Below are positions 8,768 to 17,921 of a DNA stretch of 64,000 nucleotides, piece by piece. The DNA is from Halobacillus locisalis. Lineage in GTDB: Bacteria; Bacillota; Bacilli; Bacillales; Halobacillaceae. Below the pieces are notes generated by a model that saw only the letters and a list, made by a program, of their open reading frames with translations, searched no databases and was not told the origin of the DNA. The stretch spans positions 62,001-126,000 of the forward strand of contig NZ_JACEFG010000002.1 of the NCBI RefSeq assembly GCF_013694105.1, written 5' to 3'. The position numbers and the translations under genes are program-made. Position 1 is the first letter of the stretch. Each line of letters starts with the position of its first letter.

Positions 8768-8995
8768 ATGGCACGTCGTGGACGCGGAAAACGTAAAAAG
8801 GTGTGTTTCTTCACAGCTAACGGAATCACACACATCGACTATAAAGATGTAGATTTGCTTAAACGTTTCGTTTCTGACCGTGGGAAGATTCTTCCTCGCC
8901 GAGTGACAGGAACGTCTGCAAAATACCAACGTAAATTGACTAAAGCGATCAAACGCTCTCGTCAAATGGCTCTACTTCCTTATTCTGCTGAATAA
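8768..8995 (+). CDS. rpsR: 30S ribosomal protein S18
   Basis: 75 residues, with the S18 signature [26 protein letters not shown] and a basic C-terminus. The N-terminal VCFF retains one cysteine only, so this is not the four-Cys zinc form. Follows ssb by 21 bp, with AAAGGAGTG as ribosome site. Ends the operon at a strong terminator. Confidence 0.98.
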   Translation: MARRGRGKRKKVCFFTANGITHIDYKDVDLLKRFVSDRGKILPRRVTGTSAKYQRKLTKAIKRSRQMALLPYSAE

Positions 8996-9008
8996 GAATA
9001 GCGCATGA

Positions 9009-9046
9009 AAAACCGTGAAGCCTACTTAGGCTTCACGGTTTTTTTT
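9009..9046 (+). terminator. Terminator of rpsF operon
   Basis: 12-bp perfect stem AACCGTGAAGCC/GGCTTCACGGTT, TACTTA loop, eight T. The following 9047-9321 stretch shows no gene, repeat or RNA I recognise, apart from a weak GAGGTC...GACCTC dyad. Confidence 0.92.
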
Positions 9047-9321
9047 ATACTATAATTTATTGTATTTCGTGTAAAAGCATTCTCGTTCGCTTCCTCTTTC
9101 ATATTCTTACTTCACTGAAATCCCCCATGAGGTCTCTCGACTCATCCAGATTGGTCACCTTCTATGGTGTATAGGGTCCATGACCTCTAAGAAAGGCTTC
9201 AGGGCCATCCTGTACGACGTGTCCTATTATACATTCCGGAGTAATCACACACTAATTCGCAGCACAATCCTTTCAAGTAAACTAAAACGAGAAGGAAGAA
9301 ACCGTGCAGTTAAGAAAAGAT

Positions 9322-9352
9322 AAAAAGCCGTGACCTTTTTATTAGTCACGAC
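9322..9352 (-). terminator. Terminator overlapping the 3' end of the YczE-like gene
   Basis: On the minus strand GTCGTGAC pairs with GTCACGGC (10-nt loop) and is followed by TTTTT. The stop codon lies in the loop, and the 5' arm is still coding. Confidence 0.6.
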
Positions 9353-9983
9353 TTATCGCATACGCTGTATGAGGAAGAAGGAAACGGCGGTCCAGTTTAT
9401 CCACGTACGTCATGAAAAAGTGGATGATCGGGCCGCTTAATAATGTGATCAGAATGGTTCCAATGCCGATTGCCCCTCCAAAGAAGGCTGCGATGATCAC
9501 AAGGAAAATACTGATGACCACTCTCGAGATCGAAATCGACCAGCCTGTCAGCTGTTTAATCACGAGCATCATGCGGTCGAATGGATTCGGTGCGAAATCA
9601 GCCTGCAAGTTGATCGCTATCCCTAAGGCGGAAATGACCATGCCGAAGAAAAAGCAGATTGACTGAGCCGCGACCGACTCCGGAACAACTGTATCGCTGA
9701 TCATGAACATCCAGAAATCGATACCAGCTCCGGTGAATAGCGAGGTGGCAATCGCGAACATTTCTGGACGTTTTTTACTGGCGATCGAATTGAAGATAAT
9801 CATAGAAAAGCCGACAACAATCTCCCAACTCCCGATCGATAGGCCGAATGTGCGATATAGACCAACAAGGAGGGCGTCAAATGGAGATGTCCCTAAGCGT
9901 GATTGGATCGTTAAAGCGATTCCTAGTGAAAGCAGAATGATTCCTGATAGATAATAGATAAATCGCTGATAGGATCGTTTCAT
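9342..9983 (-). CDS. YczE/YitT-like membrane protein
   Basis: 213 residues, about five to six hydrophobic helices. The N-terminal GIALTIQSRLGTSPFDALLVGL and its internal echo GIAINLQADFAPNPFDRMML show the duplicated P-F-D repeat of the YczE/YyaS (COG2364) family. In B. subtilis YczE is needed for post-translational activation of some polyketide or lipopeptide synthetases, but no such cluster is here, so the role is open. The start ATG has GGAGGATT upstream. Confidence 0.8.
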   Translation of the reverse strand: MKRSYQRFIYYLSGIILLSLGIALTIQSRLGTSPFDALLVGLYRTFGLSIGSWEIVVGFSMIIFNSIASKKRPEMFAIATSLFTGAGIDFWMFMISDTVVPESVAAQSICFFFGMVISALGIAINLQADFAPNPFDRMMLVIKQLTGWSISISRVVISIFLVIIAAFFGGAIGIGTILITLLSGPIIHFFMTYVDKLDRRFLLPHTAYAISRD

Positions 9984-10054
9984 AGAATCCTCCTTCCAAA
10001 AACCAGTTTTTCCCTCTGTTATGGACTATACTCGTTATCATAAGGAGTTTCAAC

Positions 10055-10094
10055 CTTAAAAAAGCAGCCGTGACATGAGGTCACGGCTGCTTTT
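10055..10094 (-). terminator. Terminator of the oppA-like gene
   Basis: 11-bp perfect stem GCAGCCGTGAC/GTCACGGCTGC with a 5-nt loop and T runs on both strands; it lies 13 bp after the minus-strand gene end. Confidence 0.9.
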
Positions 10095-10106
10095 CTATTA
10101 GTCTTC

Positions 10107-11813
10107 TTATTCTACATGAGCCCACTTGAATTCAAATTCTGGACCTGTAGCTGTTGTGAATACGCCTTTGATAGAAGGACGGAACAATTGAGCTTTTGCA
10201 TCTTGATAGATCGGAGCTACGGCAGCATCCTCTGTAAGAAGCATTTGCTCGGCTTCTAGGAATGTTTCGTAACGCTTCACAGGATCTTGAGCAAACTCGC
10301 CATTCGCTTTTTCAATCAGGGCATCGTATTCAGGGTTAGAGTAATTCATGTTGTTGTTCTGACCACCCGTTAGGTACATGTTCAAGTATGTGTTCGGGTC
10401 TACGTAGTCAGGACCCCAAGTCGCGGCTTCGATTTCGAATTCAGAAGCACTGTCACGACGGACACGCTCTTTGAATGGTACTTCAACAAGGTTGATCGTC
10501 AGGCCATCCAATTTCGTTTCAAGTTGATCTTTATAGTAGGCAAGTACGTTCTTCGATGTACCTGTGTCATCACCCATCAGTTCGATTGTTACTTCTTCAG
10601 TACCTAGAGCTTCTTTCGCTTTTGCCCAATGTTCTTTCGCTTTTTCTTCATTCGATTCAACAAGTGGACCTTGAGCGTCGCGGAAGTCTTCGTTGCTCTC
10701 AGGCATAGAGACGAAGTTTGATGGTACATATCCTTCTGCCGGTACAGAACCGTCGTTCAGGATAACATCTACAAGAGATTGACGATCAATCGCCATGGAG
10801 ATGGCTTTACGTGCATCTACGTTCGCAAGAGCTTCGTTCGCATCTTGGTTGAACTTCAAGAAGTAAAGGTAAGGTTTCTCTGCAACGTTGAATGCTTCGT
10901 TCGTGCGGTATTGGTCAACGAATTCTGCGTTCAATTCCGTTTGGTCGATTTGACCAGATTCGTACAAGTTTACACCTGTTGCGATCTCTTTAATGACTTT
11001 CGCGTTGATTTTCTCTAATTGAACAGTATCTGCATCCCAGTAATCATCGTTCTTTTCAACAACCCATCCTTCGCCGTGGTTCCATTCCGTCATTTTGAAT
11101 GGTCCGTTGGAAAGTGTGTATTCAGCCTCTGTTGCGAAGTCTTCTCCGTGTTCTTCAACAAATGACTGGTTCAGTGGCATGAATGTAACGAATACAGTCA
11201 TGGATTTGAAATATGGAACTGGTTTTTCAAGTTGTACTTCTAGTGTCTTGTCGTCGACCGCTGTTACACCAAGGTCTTCGACAGCTGCTTCGCCATTACT
11301 GACAGCAGTTGCGTTTTTAATGACGCCTCCAAGGAAGTAAGGGCCATACTCAGATCCGACATCAGGATCGACCGCTCTTCTCCAAGAGTAAACGAAGTCG
11401 TTCGCTGTTACGGGGTCACCGTTCGACCACACAGCGTCTTCACGAATGGTAAATGTATGTGTAAGTCCATCTTCACTTACAGACGAATCAACGGCCATAC
11501 CCTCTGTTAATTGGCTGTTTTCGTCAAGACGATAGAGTCCTTCAATTGTTTCTCCTGCCCATTGGAAACCGACGGAATCGGTAATCAATGATGGGTCCAT
11601 ACTAGGAATCTCACTTTTAGCTGTAACGGTAATCTCTTGTTCAGCACTTGAGTCTGAACCTTCTTCAGAATTGTTCTCTTCTGTTGTTGTTTCTTCACCG
11701 GTTTCATCCTCGTTCGATTCTGAACTTGTTTCAGAACCCCCTCCACTACAAGCTGCTAATAGAAGCACAGCAAATAGCGTGAACATGAGCCATAGGCTTT
11801 GATGTTTTCTCAA
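10107..11813 (-). CDS. Oligopeptide ABC transporter substrate-binding lipoprotein
   Basis: 568 residues. Signal sequence with lipobox LLAAC at about residues 18-22, so lipid-anchored at Cys22, then an extremely acidic Ser/Glu linker (about 23-60) and an SBP_bac_5 (OppA/DppE) domain with DNPSL-like MDPSLITDSVGFQWAGE and PVTANDFVYSWRRAVDP. The start is a TTG after AGGGGG. No permease or ATPase genes are adjacent, so it must use components encoded elsewhere. The acidic linker fits a salt-tolerant organism (inference). Confidence 0.92.
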   Translation of the reverse strand: MRKHQSLWLMFTLFAVLLLAACSGGGSETSSESNEDETGEETTTEENNSEEGSDSSAEQEITVTAKSEIPSMDPSLITDSVGFQWAGETIEGLYRLDENSQLTEGMAVDSSVSEDGLTHTFTIREDAVWSNGDPVTANDFVYSWRRAVDPDVGSEYGPYFLGGVIKNATAVSNGEAAVEDLGVTAVDDKTLEVQLEKPVPYFKSMTVFVTFMPLNQSFVEEHGEDFATEAEYTLSNGPFKMTEWNHGEGWVVEKNDDYWDADTVQLEKINAKVIKEIATGVNLYESGQIDQTELNAEFVDQYRTNEAFNVAEKPYLYFLKFNQDANEALANVDARKAISMAIDRQSLVDVILNDGSVPAEGYVPSNFVSMPESNEDFRDAQGPLVESNEEKAKEHWAKAKEALGTEEVTIELMGDDTGTSKNVLAYYKDQLETKLDGLTINLVEVPFKERVRRDSASEFEIEAATWGPDYVDPNTYLNMYLTGGQNNNMNYSNPEYDALIEKANGEFAQDPVKRYETFLEAEQMLLTEDAAVAPIYQDAKAQLFRPSIKGVFTTATGPEFEFKWAHVE

Positions 11814-11951
11814 TGTTATTCCCCCTAGTCAAGTTTAAAAATTTCTAAAAATTACTACTTTTCGAATTATACAGTTAAGTGCATAATATTTCAGCCTTGT
11901 TTTTAGAGAAAAAAAAGAAAAAAAGTCATTAAACTGAAAATTCGAATTAGA

Positions 11952-11979
11952 TTGACAACGTTCGTTCTTTTGATAGGAT
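11952..11979 (+). promoter_or_regulatory. Sigma-A promoter of the aminotransferase-serA operon
   Basis: -35 TTGACA (11952-11957), 16-bp spacer, -10 TAGGAT (11974-11979). The roughly 70-nt leader has only a weak GGAAT...ATTCC hairpin; no T-box or riboswitch is recognised. Confidence 0.55.
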
Positions 11980-12054
11980 AAAGGAATATCATTTCTATTC
12001 CTATCAGCAGGAATCCAATCAGTAGGAAGAGATTCAGAGGAGGGTGTTTGAAAA

Positions 12055-13218
12055 GTGAAGCGAGAATGGGATTTATTACACACGCCAGGCCCAACACCGA
12101 TTCCACCAAGTGTAGAGCGGGCGATGAACCAACCGATGATTGGTCATCGCGGGCAGAAGTGCAAGGACTTATTGAAGTCGATCGCTCCCAGGTTAAAGCC
12201 TGTTTTCGGAACATCCGGTGAAGTACTTGTTTTGACCGGAAGTGGAACATCTGCTTTAGAGGCTGCGGTTGTGAATACGACACAACCTGGAGACGAAGTC
12301 ATCGTCGTTGTCGCCGGTGCCTTCGGAGAGCGCTTCGCCAAGATTTGTGAAACGTATGAATTGCATGTTCATCGCATAGATGTGGAATGGGGGCGTGCAG
12401 TCGAAGTCGCTCAGGTTGAACAAACGCTCAAATCATCCAACCAGGTGAAAGCTGTATTTTTGACTCATTCGGAAACGTCCACCGGAGTGATGCACCCGAT
12501 TGAGTCCATCGCTGAACGAATAAATGAACTGAGCGACGCCTTAGTGGTCGTCGACGGGGTTTCCTCCGTAGGCGGTTCCTTACTGGATATGGATCGTTTT
12601 GGAATCGATCTCTTAGTTTCCGGTTCGCAGAAGGCGATGATGCTTCCTCCGGGTCTCGCTTTTGTAGCGATGAGTGAACGGGCATGGCAGACCATCCAAA
12701 ATAATGACCGTCCCCGTTTTTACCTTGATTTGCGTAGTTATTATGACCGTTTAGGTGAAGGGCAGACACCGTTCACCCCTGCTCTTTCTTTATTGTTCGG
12801 TTTAGAGGAAGTGCTTCAATTAATGGAAGAAGAGGGCGTTCAGCAAGTTTCAGAACGTCACCTACTTATGCAAAAGATGACCCGAGATGCGTGCCGGGCA
12901 TTAAACCTTCCTTTGCTTGTAAGTGAACAAGAAGCATCGACAACCGTGACCTCTATCAGGCCGCAAACCTTTGAAGCAGAGCAGTTGCGTAAATTGGCGA
13001 ATGAAGAGTTCGGGCTGATCCTTGCCGGTGGGCAGAAACATATGAAAGGCGAAATCTTCCGAATTGGTCACATGGGGTATTGCCGTCCGGCCAATGTATT
13101 TCAATACATCAGTGTCCTTGAAGTTCTGTTGAAGCGACTAGGTCATGATTTCGATGCGGGGGCTGGCTCCGCGGCTGCGCAGGAAGCGTATTTACAAGGA
13201 ACAAGGGAGGAAACATGA
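12055..13218 (+). CDS. Class V aminotransferase (serine/phosphoserine or alanine-glyoxylate type)
   Basis: 387-residue PLP enzyme, fold-type I class V. Signatures: LLHTPGPTPIPPSV at the N-terminus, GSGTSALEAAV for phosphate binding, VVDGVSSVGG, and SGSQKAMMLPPG with the PLP lysine. GTG start after GAGGAGGG. The gene overlaps serA by 4 nt, so the two proteins are made together; the likely job is the transamination step after SerA (phosphohydroxypyruvate to phosphoserine) or serine-glyoxylate exchange. The family also includes PucG-type enzymes; no purine-catabolism genes are near. Confidence 0.85.
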   Translation: MKREWDLLHTPGPTPIPPSVERAMNQPMIGHRGQKCKDLLKSIAPRLKPVFGTSGEVLVLTGSGTSALEAAVVNTTQPGDEVIVVVAGAFGERFAKICETYELHVHRIDVEWGRAVEVAQVEQTLKSSNQVKAVFLTHSETSTGVMHPIESIAERINELSDALVVVDGVSSVGGSLLDMDRFGIDLLVSGSQKAMMLPPGLAFVAMSERAWQTIQNNDRPRFYLDLRSYYDRLGEGQTPFTPALSLLFGLEEVLQLMEEEGVQQVSERHLLMQKMTRDACRALNLPLLVSEQEASTTVTSIRPQTFEAEQLRKLANEEFGLILAGGQKHMKGEIFRIGHMGYCRPANVFQYISVLEVLLKRLGHDFDAGAGSAAAQEAYLQGTREET

Positions 13219-14801
13219 TGAAGCGAGTATTGATCAGTGATCCATTGAGTGAAGACGGGATCCGGCCATTATTAGATGCGGAAGATGTGGAAACGGTCCT
13301 TAATCCGTCCATGACTCATGAAGAATTATTAGAAGCTGTCAGTAAAGCGGAAGCGTTGATTGTGCGCAGTCAAACCCAAGTGACACGTGAAGTGATTGAA
13401 CATGCTCCTCATTTGAAAGTGATTGGTCGAGCTGGCGTAGGAGTCGACAATATTGATTTGAATGCCGCAACCGAACACGGAATCATCGTCGTCAATGCGC
13501 CGGATGGGAATACGATTTCTACAGCTGAGCATACGATGGCGATGTTAATGTCTCTCGCTCGAAATATTCCACAAGCATATCATCAGCTGAAACAGAAGCG
13601 TTGGGAACGGAAAAAGTTCGTAGGCGTTGAACTCAAAGATAAGACAATCGGGATTGTAGGATTCGGACGTATTGGGCGCGAAGTAGCTCACCGAGCGAAG
13701 GGCCACCGTATGAACGTCATTGCCTTCGACCCGTTTCTTAATGAGGAGAAAGCGCAAAAAGCGGGAGTCAAACATGGCACACTGGAAGATGTACTGAAAG
13801 AGGCCGACTTTCTGACGGTACATACGCCTTTGATTGAAAAAACGAAGCACTTGATCAATCGTGAAGCCATTGCTCTGATGAAGCCCGGCGCACGGATCTT
13901 GAACTGTGCTCGTGGTGGTATCATTGAGGAAGACGCATTGTTTGAAGCAGTGCAAAGTGGAAGGATCGCCGGAGCTGCCCTCGATGTATTTGAAGAAGAG
14001 CCGGCAACAGAGCATCCACTACTCGACCTTCCAGAAGTGATTGCCACCCCCCACCTTGGTGCGAGCACCATCGAAGCTCAGGAAAACGTGGCAACGGATG
14101 TCAGTTTTGACGTTATTGAACTGTTGAGAGGTGGTACAGTGAAGAACCCTGTCAACCTACCATCCGTTTCTTCAGAAATGATGGAGAAACTTTCTCCTTA
14201 CTTCCAATTATCAGAGCGTTTGGGTGGGTTCCTTTCTAAGGTCGTGGAAGGAACACTGGAACGAATCAATGTGTACTACTCAGGAGAACTGCTCGATGTC
14301 GATACGATGCCGCTTACGCGAATTGCTGTGAAGGGTATTCTGAAGCGACATATCGGGAGTCGCGTGAATGATGTGAATGCCTTTAAGACCGCTTCTGATA
14401 AAGGGATCGTCATCAATGAGCAAAAATCGACGTCGACTAAAGGTTTTACGAACTTAGTCACGGTTGAAATCGAAACGGACCTAGAGAAGCGAAGTATCGC
14501 AGGAACATTATTGAATGGGCTTGGAGCACGGATTGTGCAACTCGATCATTATTCCATCGATGTCGTTCCAGAAGGGCACTTGATTGTCATTCAGCATACG
14601 GACCAACCAGGGGCGATCGGGCGAGTCGGTAGCTTGCTTGCCGAACACCAAATGAATATCGCGACGATGCAAGTGGGACGAACCAACTTGGGTGGCGATG
14701 CGGTCATGGTTCTGTCGGTAGATAAAGAGGTTGAGAAGCACTGCCAAGAAGAATTGGCAGGGATCGCGGATATTAAACATGTCACATGCCTGAATTTATA
14801 A
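13215..14801 (+). CDS. serA: D-3-phosphoglycerate dehydrogenase
   Basis: 528-residue long-form SerA: N-terminal substrate domain, Rossmann domain with GFGRIGREVAHRAKG (about residues 147-161), the D-2-hydroxyacid dehydrogenase signature with catalytic His in TPHLGAST (about 278-285), an intervening domain and a C-terminal ACT domain (about 455-528, GHLIVIQHTDQPGAIGRVG) for serine feedback. Catalyses the first step of serine synthesis. Two adjacent ATGs (13215, 13218) are possible; the second has better spacing from GGGAGG. Coupled to the upstream aminotransferase. Confidence 0.96.
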   Translation: MMKRVLISDPLSEDGIRPLLDAEDVETVLNPSMTHEELLEAVSKAEALIVRSQTQVTREVIEHAPHLKVIGRAGVGVDNIDLNAATEHGIIVVNAPDGNTISTAEHTMAMLMSLARNIPQAYHQLKQKRWERKKFVGVELKDKTIGIVGFGRIGREVAHRAKGHRMNVIAFDPFLNEEKAQKAGVKHGTLEDVLKEADFLTVHTPLIEKTKHLINREAIALMKPGARILNCARGGIIEEDALFEAVQSGRIAGAALDVFEEEPATEHPLLDLPEVIATPHLGASTIEAQENVATDVSFDVIELLRGGTVKNPVNLPSVSSEMMEKLSPYFQLSERLGGFLSKVVEGTLERINVYYSGELLDVDTMPLTRIAVKGILKRHIGSRVNDVNAFKTASDKGIVINEQKSTSTKGFTNLVTVEIETDLEKRSIAGTLLNGLGARIVQLDHYSIDVVPEGHLIVIQHTDQPGAIGRVGSLLAEHQMNIATMQVGRTNLGGDAVMVLSVDKEVEKHCQEELAGIADIKHVTCLNL

Positions 14802-14806
14802 AGGAG

Positions 14807-14838
14807 AAAGAAGCGGACTATGTTTCGCTTCTTTTTTT
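14807..14838 (+). terminator. Terminator of serA operon
   Basis: 9-bp stem AAAGAAGCG/CGCTTCTTT with a 10-nt loop, running into seven T. Confidence 0.8.
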
Positions 14839-14907
14839 GACAAGAATCGATAATTCTCGAAAGAAAACGCATACATAATGGAAGATTCTCGTCATAAATC
14901 AAAAGTT

Positions 14908-14936
14908 TTGACAAATTTCGAGTCCCTTGATAAGTT
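14908..14936 (+). promoter_or_regulatory. Putative promoter of abgT-like gene
   Basis: Perfect -35 TTGACA (14908-14913), 17-bp spacer, weak -10 TAAGTT (14931-14936). Confidence 0.45.
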
Positions 14937-14979
14937 TAATCCCGACTAAATGAATCGAGATTAAAAGGAGGGCATGGAG

Positions 14980-16497
14980 ATGTCTGAAAACAAGGAACGT
15001 ATTTCTCCTGCGCGTCGGATATTATTCCGTATGTTGGATGGAATTGAGTGGTTAGGAAACAAACTCCCTTCCCCGCTTTTGTTATTTGCTATCTTAGCTT
15101 TTATTGTTGTTCTTATTTCCGGGATCTTTTCAGGAGTTTCCGTTACCAATCCGACGACAGGTGAAGTGGTCGAGGTCAAGAACCTCCTCAGCCTCAGTGG
15201 GCTAGACTACATTTTTAATAGTGCGGTCGATAACTTTATCGGATTCCCGCCGCTTGGAGCGGTTCTTGTCACGATGCTTGGTATTGGACTTGCTGAACAG
15301 ACAGGTTTGATCAATGCATCCTTGAAAGGTATTGTATTCAGCTTCCCGAAACGGCTATTAACAGCTGCGCTTGTATTCGCTGGTGTCATGTCTAGTGTTG
15401 CAGTCAATGCAGGATATGTTGTCCTTCCGCCATTAGGCGCTGTTTTATTCTTAGGCCTAGGTCGTCACCCTCTTGCCGGACTCGCAGCAGCCTTCGCCGG
15501 GGTGTCTGGAGGTTTTGGTGCCAACTTAGCGCTGACATCAACAGACGCCGTTTTGCAGGAGTTGACAGTAGAAGCGACCCGTACGCTCGACCCTGCATAT
15601 GCAGATACGATTGCGGTAACGATGAACTATTTCTTCGCAGCGGCTTCGGTCATTCTGATCACCGTTGTAGGTACGTTTGTTACTGATAAAATCGTGGAAC
15701 CACGGCTTGGTAAATACGAGGGCGATGAATCCGGTGATATTGATAAACTAAGTGATCTAGAGAAAAAAGGAATGCGCTTAGCTGGGATCGGATTCTTGAT
15801 CACCTTCGCTTTGATGGCGTATTTATCCTTCGGTCCGCTTCGTGGTGATGGGGCTTATATCGAATCTCCATTCTTCAATGCACTGGTATTCGTCATCTTT
15901 CTACTATTCCTCGTTCCAGGCCTGATTTACGGGATCGTTGTGAACGAGATCAATAATGATAAAGACGTCACGAAACTATTAGGAAAAACGATGGCTAGTA
16001 TGAGTGGATATATCGCGCTTGCCTTTACGGCTGGTCAATTCATCGCGTACTTCCGTGAAACGAATCTTGGGACGGTCATTGCATTTAACGGAGCCGAATT
16101 TTTGAAAAACACAGGGTTTGATGGAATCGGTCTTATTCTGACATTCCTTGGACTGACGATGCTTGTGAACTTCTTCATCGGTAGTTCATCGGCTAAATGG
16201 ACCATCTTAGCCCCAGTTTTTGTTCCGATTATGATGAACTTGGATTATTCACCAGAGTTTACGACGCTGCTATACCGTATTGCCGACTCTGTCACGAATA
16301 TGATTACGCCGCTTCTATTGTACTTCCCTGTCATTATCGCGTTCGCTCAGCGTTATGATAAGAAGCTTGGAATCGGGACATTGATCGCGATGATGATCCC
16401 GTATTCCATCGCGTTCCTTCTATCGTGGCTCGTGTTGCTTCTTGTATGGGTTCTACTTGGTATTCCGGTAGGTCCAGGAGCACCAATCACGTACTAA
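14980..16497 (+). CDS. AbgT family transporter
   Basis: 505 residues, about twelve membrane segments. PPLGAVLVTMLGIGLAEQTGLI, VVLPPLGAVLF and FFIGSSSAKWTILAPVFVPIMM match the AbgT family (p-aminobenzoyl-glutamate uptake in E. coli; some members export sulfonamides). ATG 14980 is chosen over ATG 14974 because AAAGGAGG ends at 14971, giving 8 nt spacing. No aminoacylase partner (abgA/abgB) is adjacent, so the substrate is uncertain. Confidence 0.9.
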   Translation: MSENKERISPARRILFRMLDGIEWLGNKLPSPLLLFAILAFIVVLISGIFSGVSVTNPTTGEVVEVKNLLSLSGLDYIFNSAVDNFIGFPPLGAVLVTMLGIGLAEQTGLINASLKGIVFSFPKRLLTAALVFAGVMSSVAVNAGYVVLPPLGAVLFLGLGRHPLAGLAAAFAGVSGGFGANLALTSTDAVLQELTVEATRTLDPAYADTIAVTMNYFFAAASVILITVVGTFVTDKIVEPRLGKYEGDESGDIDKLSDLEKKGMRLAGIGFLITFALMAYLSFGPLRGDGAYIESPFFNALVFVIFLLFLVPGLIYGIVVNEINNDKDVTKLLGKTMASMSGYIALAFTAGQFIAYFRETNLGTVIAFNGAEFLKNTGFDGIGLILTFLGLTMLVNFFIGSSSAKWTILAPVFVPIMMNLDYSPEFTTLLYRIADSVTNMITPLLLYFPVIIAFAQRYDKKLGIGTLIAMMIPYSIAFLLSWLVLLLVWVLLGIPVGPGAPITY

Positions 16498-16502
16498 CTA
16501 AC

Positions 16503-16534
16503 AAGCCCACAGGAGAAAACTCTCTTGTGGCTTC
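16503..16534 (+). terminator. Probable terminator of abgT-like gene
   Basis: Imperfect hairpin AAGCCCACAGGAGA/TCTCTTGTGGCTT with AAAC loop; no good T tract. A better hairpin (16980-17014) lies on the far side of the repeat pair. Confidence 0.5.
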
Positions 16535-16586
16535 AGTTTGTCAGCAGAAGTCTGAGGACAGGTATTGCTAGGACGTATAGAGTACC

Positions 16587-16930
16587 GTGGGAGGGAAAAC
16601 GACTCGCTTTCCACGGGGAAACGCCAAGCCTCCTCGCGCCTTTCAGTCGCTGTGGGGTCTTGCCTTGTTTCTTTTCCCGTAGGAGTCTCCCCGTTTTCCC
16701 TCCCACCATGCTACAAATAGTGGAAGCAGAACCTTTTGAAACATAGTGCTTCTTCGATGGCGTTCTTACTTGTGGTTGAATCTTTAGAGGTTCAGCCTGC
16801 CTTTGTTGAGGTGGCGTGGAAACGGCGACACTCCTGCAGGATGCTGAGGCTTTGGTGAGATCCCGCAGATCGCGAAGCGAGCGAGGAAGCTCACCGCCTC
16901 CTGCGGAAAGGGAGTCGTTTCCACGCCACC
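16587..16930. repeat. Inverted pair of ~120-bp palindromic repeats (locus 3)
   Basis: Forward unit 16587-16706 is bounded by GTGGGAGGGAAAACG and CGTTTTCCCTCCCAC. Reverse unit 16811-16930 is bounded by GTGGCGTGGAAACG and CGTTTCCACGCCAC. Between them lie GCAGAACCTT and AGAGGTTC, which extend the dyads. Conserved flanks shared with loci 4 and 5 run from GCAGAAGT (about 16545) to GAAGAACCGATAGT (about 16960). The 16535-17070 interval has no gene. Confidence 0.9.
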
Positions 16931-16979
16931 GGACCTTCTCATTTTGGAAGAACCGATAGTTGCTTTCTCATCACTCCTT

Positions 16980-17014
16980 AAGCTCTGAGAGAATAATCTC
17001 TCAGGGCTTTTTTT
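16980..17014 (+). terminator. Rho-independent terminator downstream of repeat pair
   Basis: 13-bp stem AAGCTCTGAGAGA/TCTCTCAGGGCTT, AUAA loop, seven T. It ends about 56 bp before the next gene and may be the original abgT terminator displaced by the repeat pair. Confidence 0.8.
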
Positions 17015-17070
17015 CTATGGACTGAAACATTCTATCGACTTTTTTCGTATACTGAGAGAGAGGTGATGGG

Positions 17071-17682
17071 ATGATGATTTATTTAACAAGACATGGACAA
17101 ACAGAATGGAATTTAGCAGGACGAATGCAGGGTAGGAAAAATTCTTCTCTCACATCGCTTGGTGAACAGCAAGCCGAGTGGCTAGGAGAAAGACTTGTAG
17201 ACGTTCCTTTTTCTAAGATCATTTCGAGTTCGAGTGGACGGACGAAGCAGACGGCTGAAAAAATCCGTGGAAATCGTAAACTAGACATCATAGAAAAAGA
17301 TGAGTGGAGAGAAATTCATATGGGAGACTGGGAAGGACAGTTGAAAGAAGAAATTCTTGAACAGGATGGCGACGCTTTCCGACGATTTTGGGAAGAACCT
17401 CATACGTACATAACAGAACGAGGCGAAAGTTTTGAGGATCTGATTGAACGGGTCGGCAACGAAATAGAGAAGCTGGCATCTACCAAATCGCCAGTCTTAG
17501 TTGTAACGCATGCCGTTGTATTAAAAGGGCTCTTGGCTTATTTCCGTAAGAAGTCAATTGAAGATTTCTGGACCGGGGCGTTTATGCACGCTACGGCGTT
17601 AACGATTGTTGAAAAGCAAGGAGACGAGTGGAACGTCGTCCTGGAAGGCGATACATCGCACCATAAGGAGGTTTCTAGTTGA
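17071..17682 (+). CDS. Histidine phosphatase family protein
   Basis: 203 residues of the phosphoglycerate mutase-like branch. The catalytic motif LTRHGQTEWN is at residues 5-14, with SSGRTKQTAE, WREIHMGDWEGQ and the second histidine in VVTHAVVLKGLL (about residue 150). Substrate unknown; resembles GpmB/PhoE-type broad phosphatases. Start ATG after AGAGGTGATGG. Its stop overlaps the next start by 4 nt (TTGA), indicating a three-gene unit with two small membrane proteins. Confidence 0.87.
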   Translation: MMIYLTRHGQTEWNLAGRMQGRKNSSLTSLGEQQAEWLGERLVDVPFSKIISSSSGRTKQTAEKIRGNRKLDIIEKDEWREIHMGDWEGQLKEEILEQDGDAFRRFWEEPHTYITERGESFEDLIERVGNEIEKLASTKSPVLVVTHAVVLKGLLAYFRKKSIEDFWTGAFMHATALTIVEKQGDEWNVVLEGDTSHHKEVSS

Positions 17683-17909
17683 ATAAATTCGAAGTCTTCT
17701 TCGCGGTCGGTTTATTGATGCTGTCGGCTTATGCTCTGATTATTGATTCAATGCAGCTTTTGCCGTTTGTATTATTAGGGCTCAGCGCTCTGTCGTTATT
17801 ATCTGGGGTAAGAGAGTTGAAACAATCGAAGAAAAGTTTCAAAGGATACTTGAATATCGTTACGTTTTTCGTCGCCCTCATTTGGGGAGTCTCTCTGTTC
17901 ATTGCATAA
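17679..17909 (+). CDS. Small two-to-three-helix membrane protein (DUF3953-like)
   Basis: 76 residues, almost wholly hydrophobic except a central basic loop (RELKQSKKSFKGY). TTG start with AAGGAGGT 6 nt upstream, overlapping the phosphatase stop. Resembles short DUF3953 membrane proteins, which have no known role; the match is from memory of the pattern and is tentative. Translationally coupled to its neighbours. Confidence 0.75.
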   Translation: MNKFEVFFAVGLLMLSAYALIIDSMQLLPFVLLGLSALSLLSGVRELKQSKKSFKGYLNIVTFFVALIWGVSLFIA

Positions 17910-17921
17910 GGAGGTGATGAA

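Noticed and set aside
11835-12283. Minus-strand ORFs before the class V aminotransferase
   Set aside because: Overlap the plus-strand promoter and start of a well-supported gene; no ribosome site or family.
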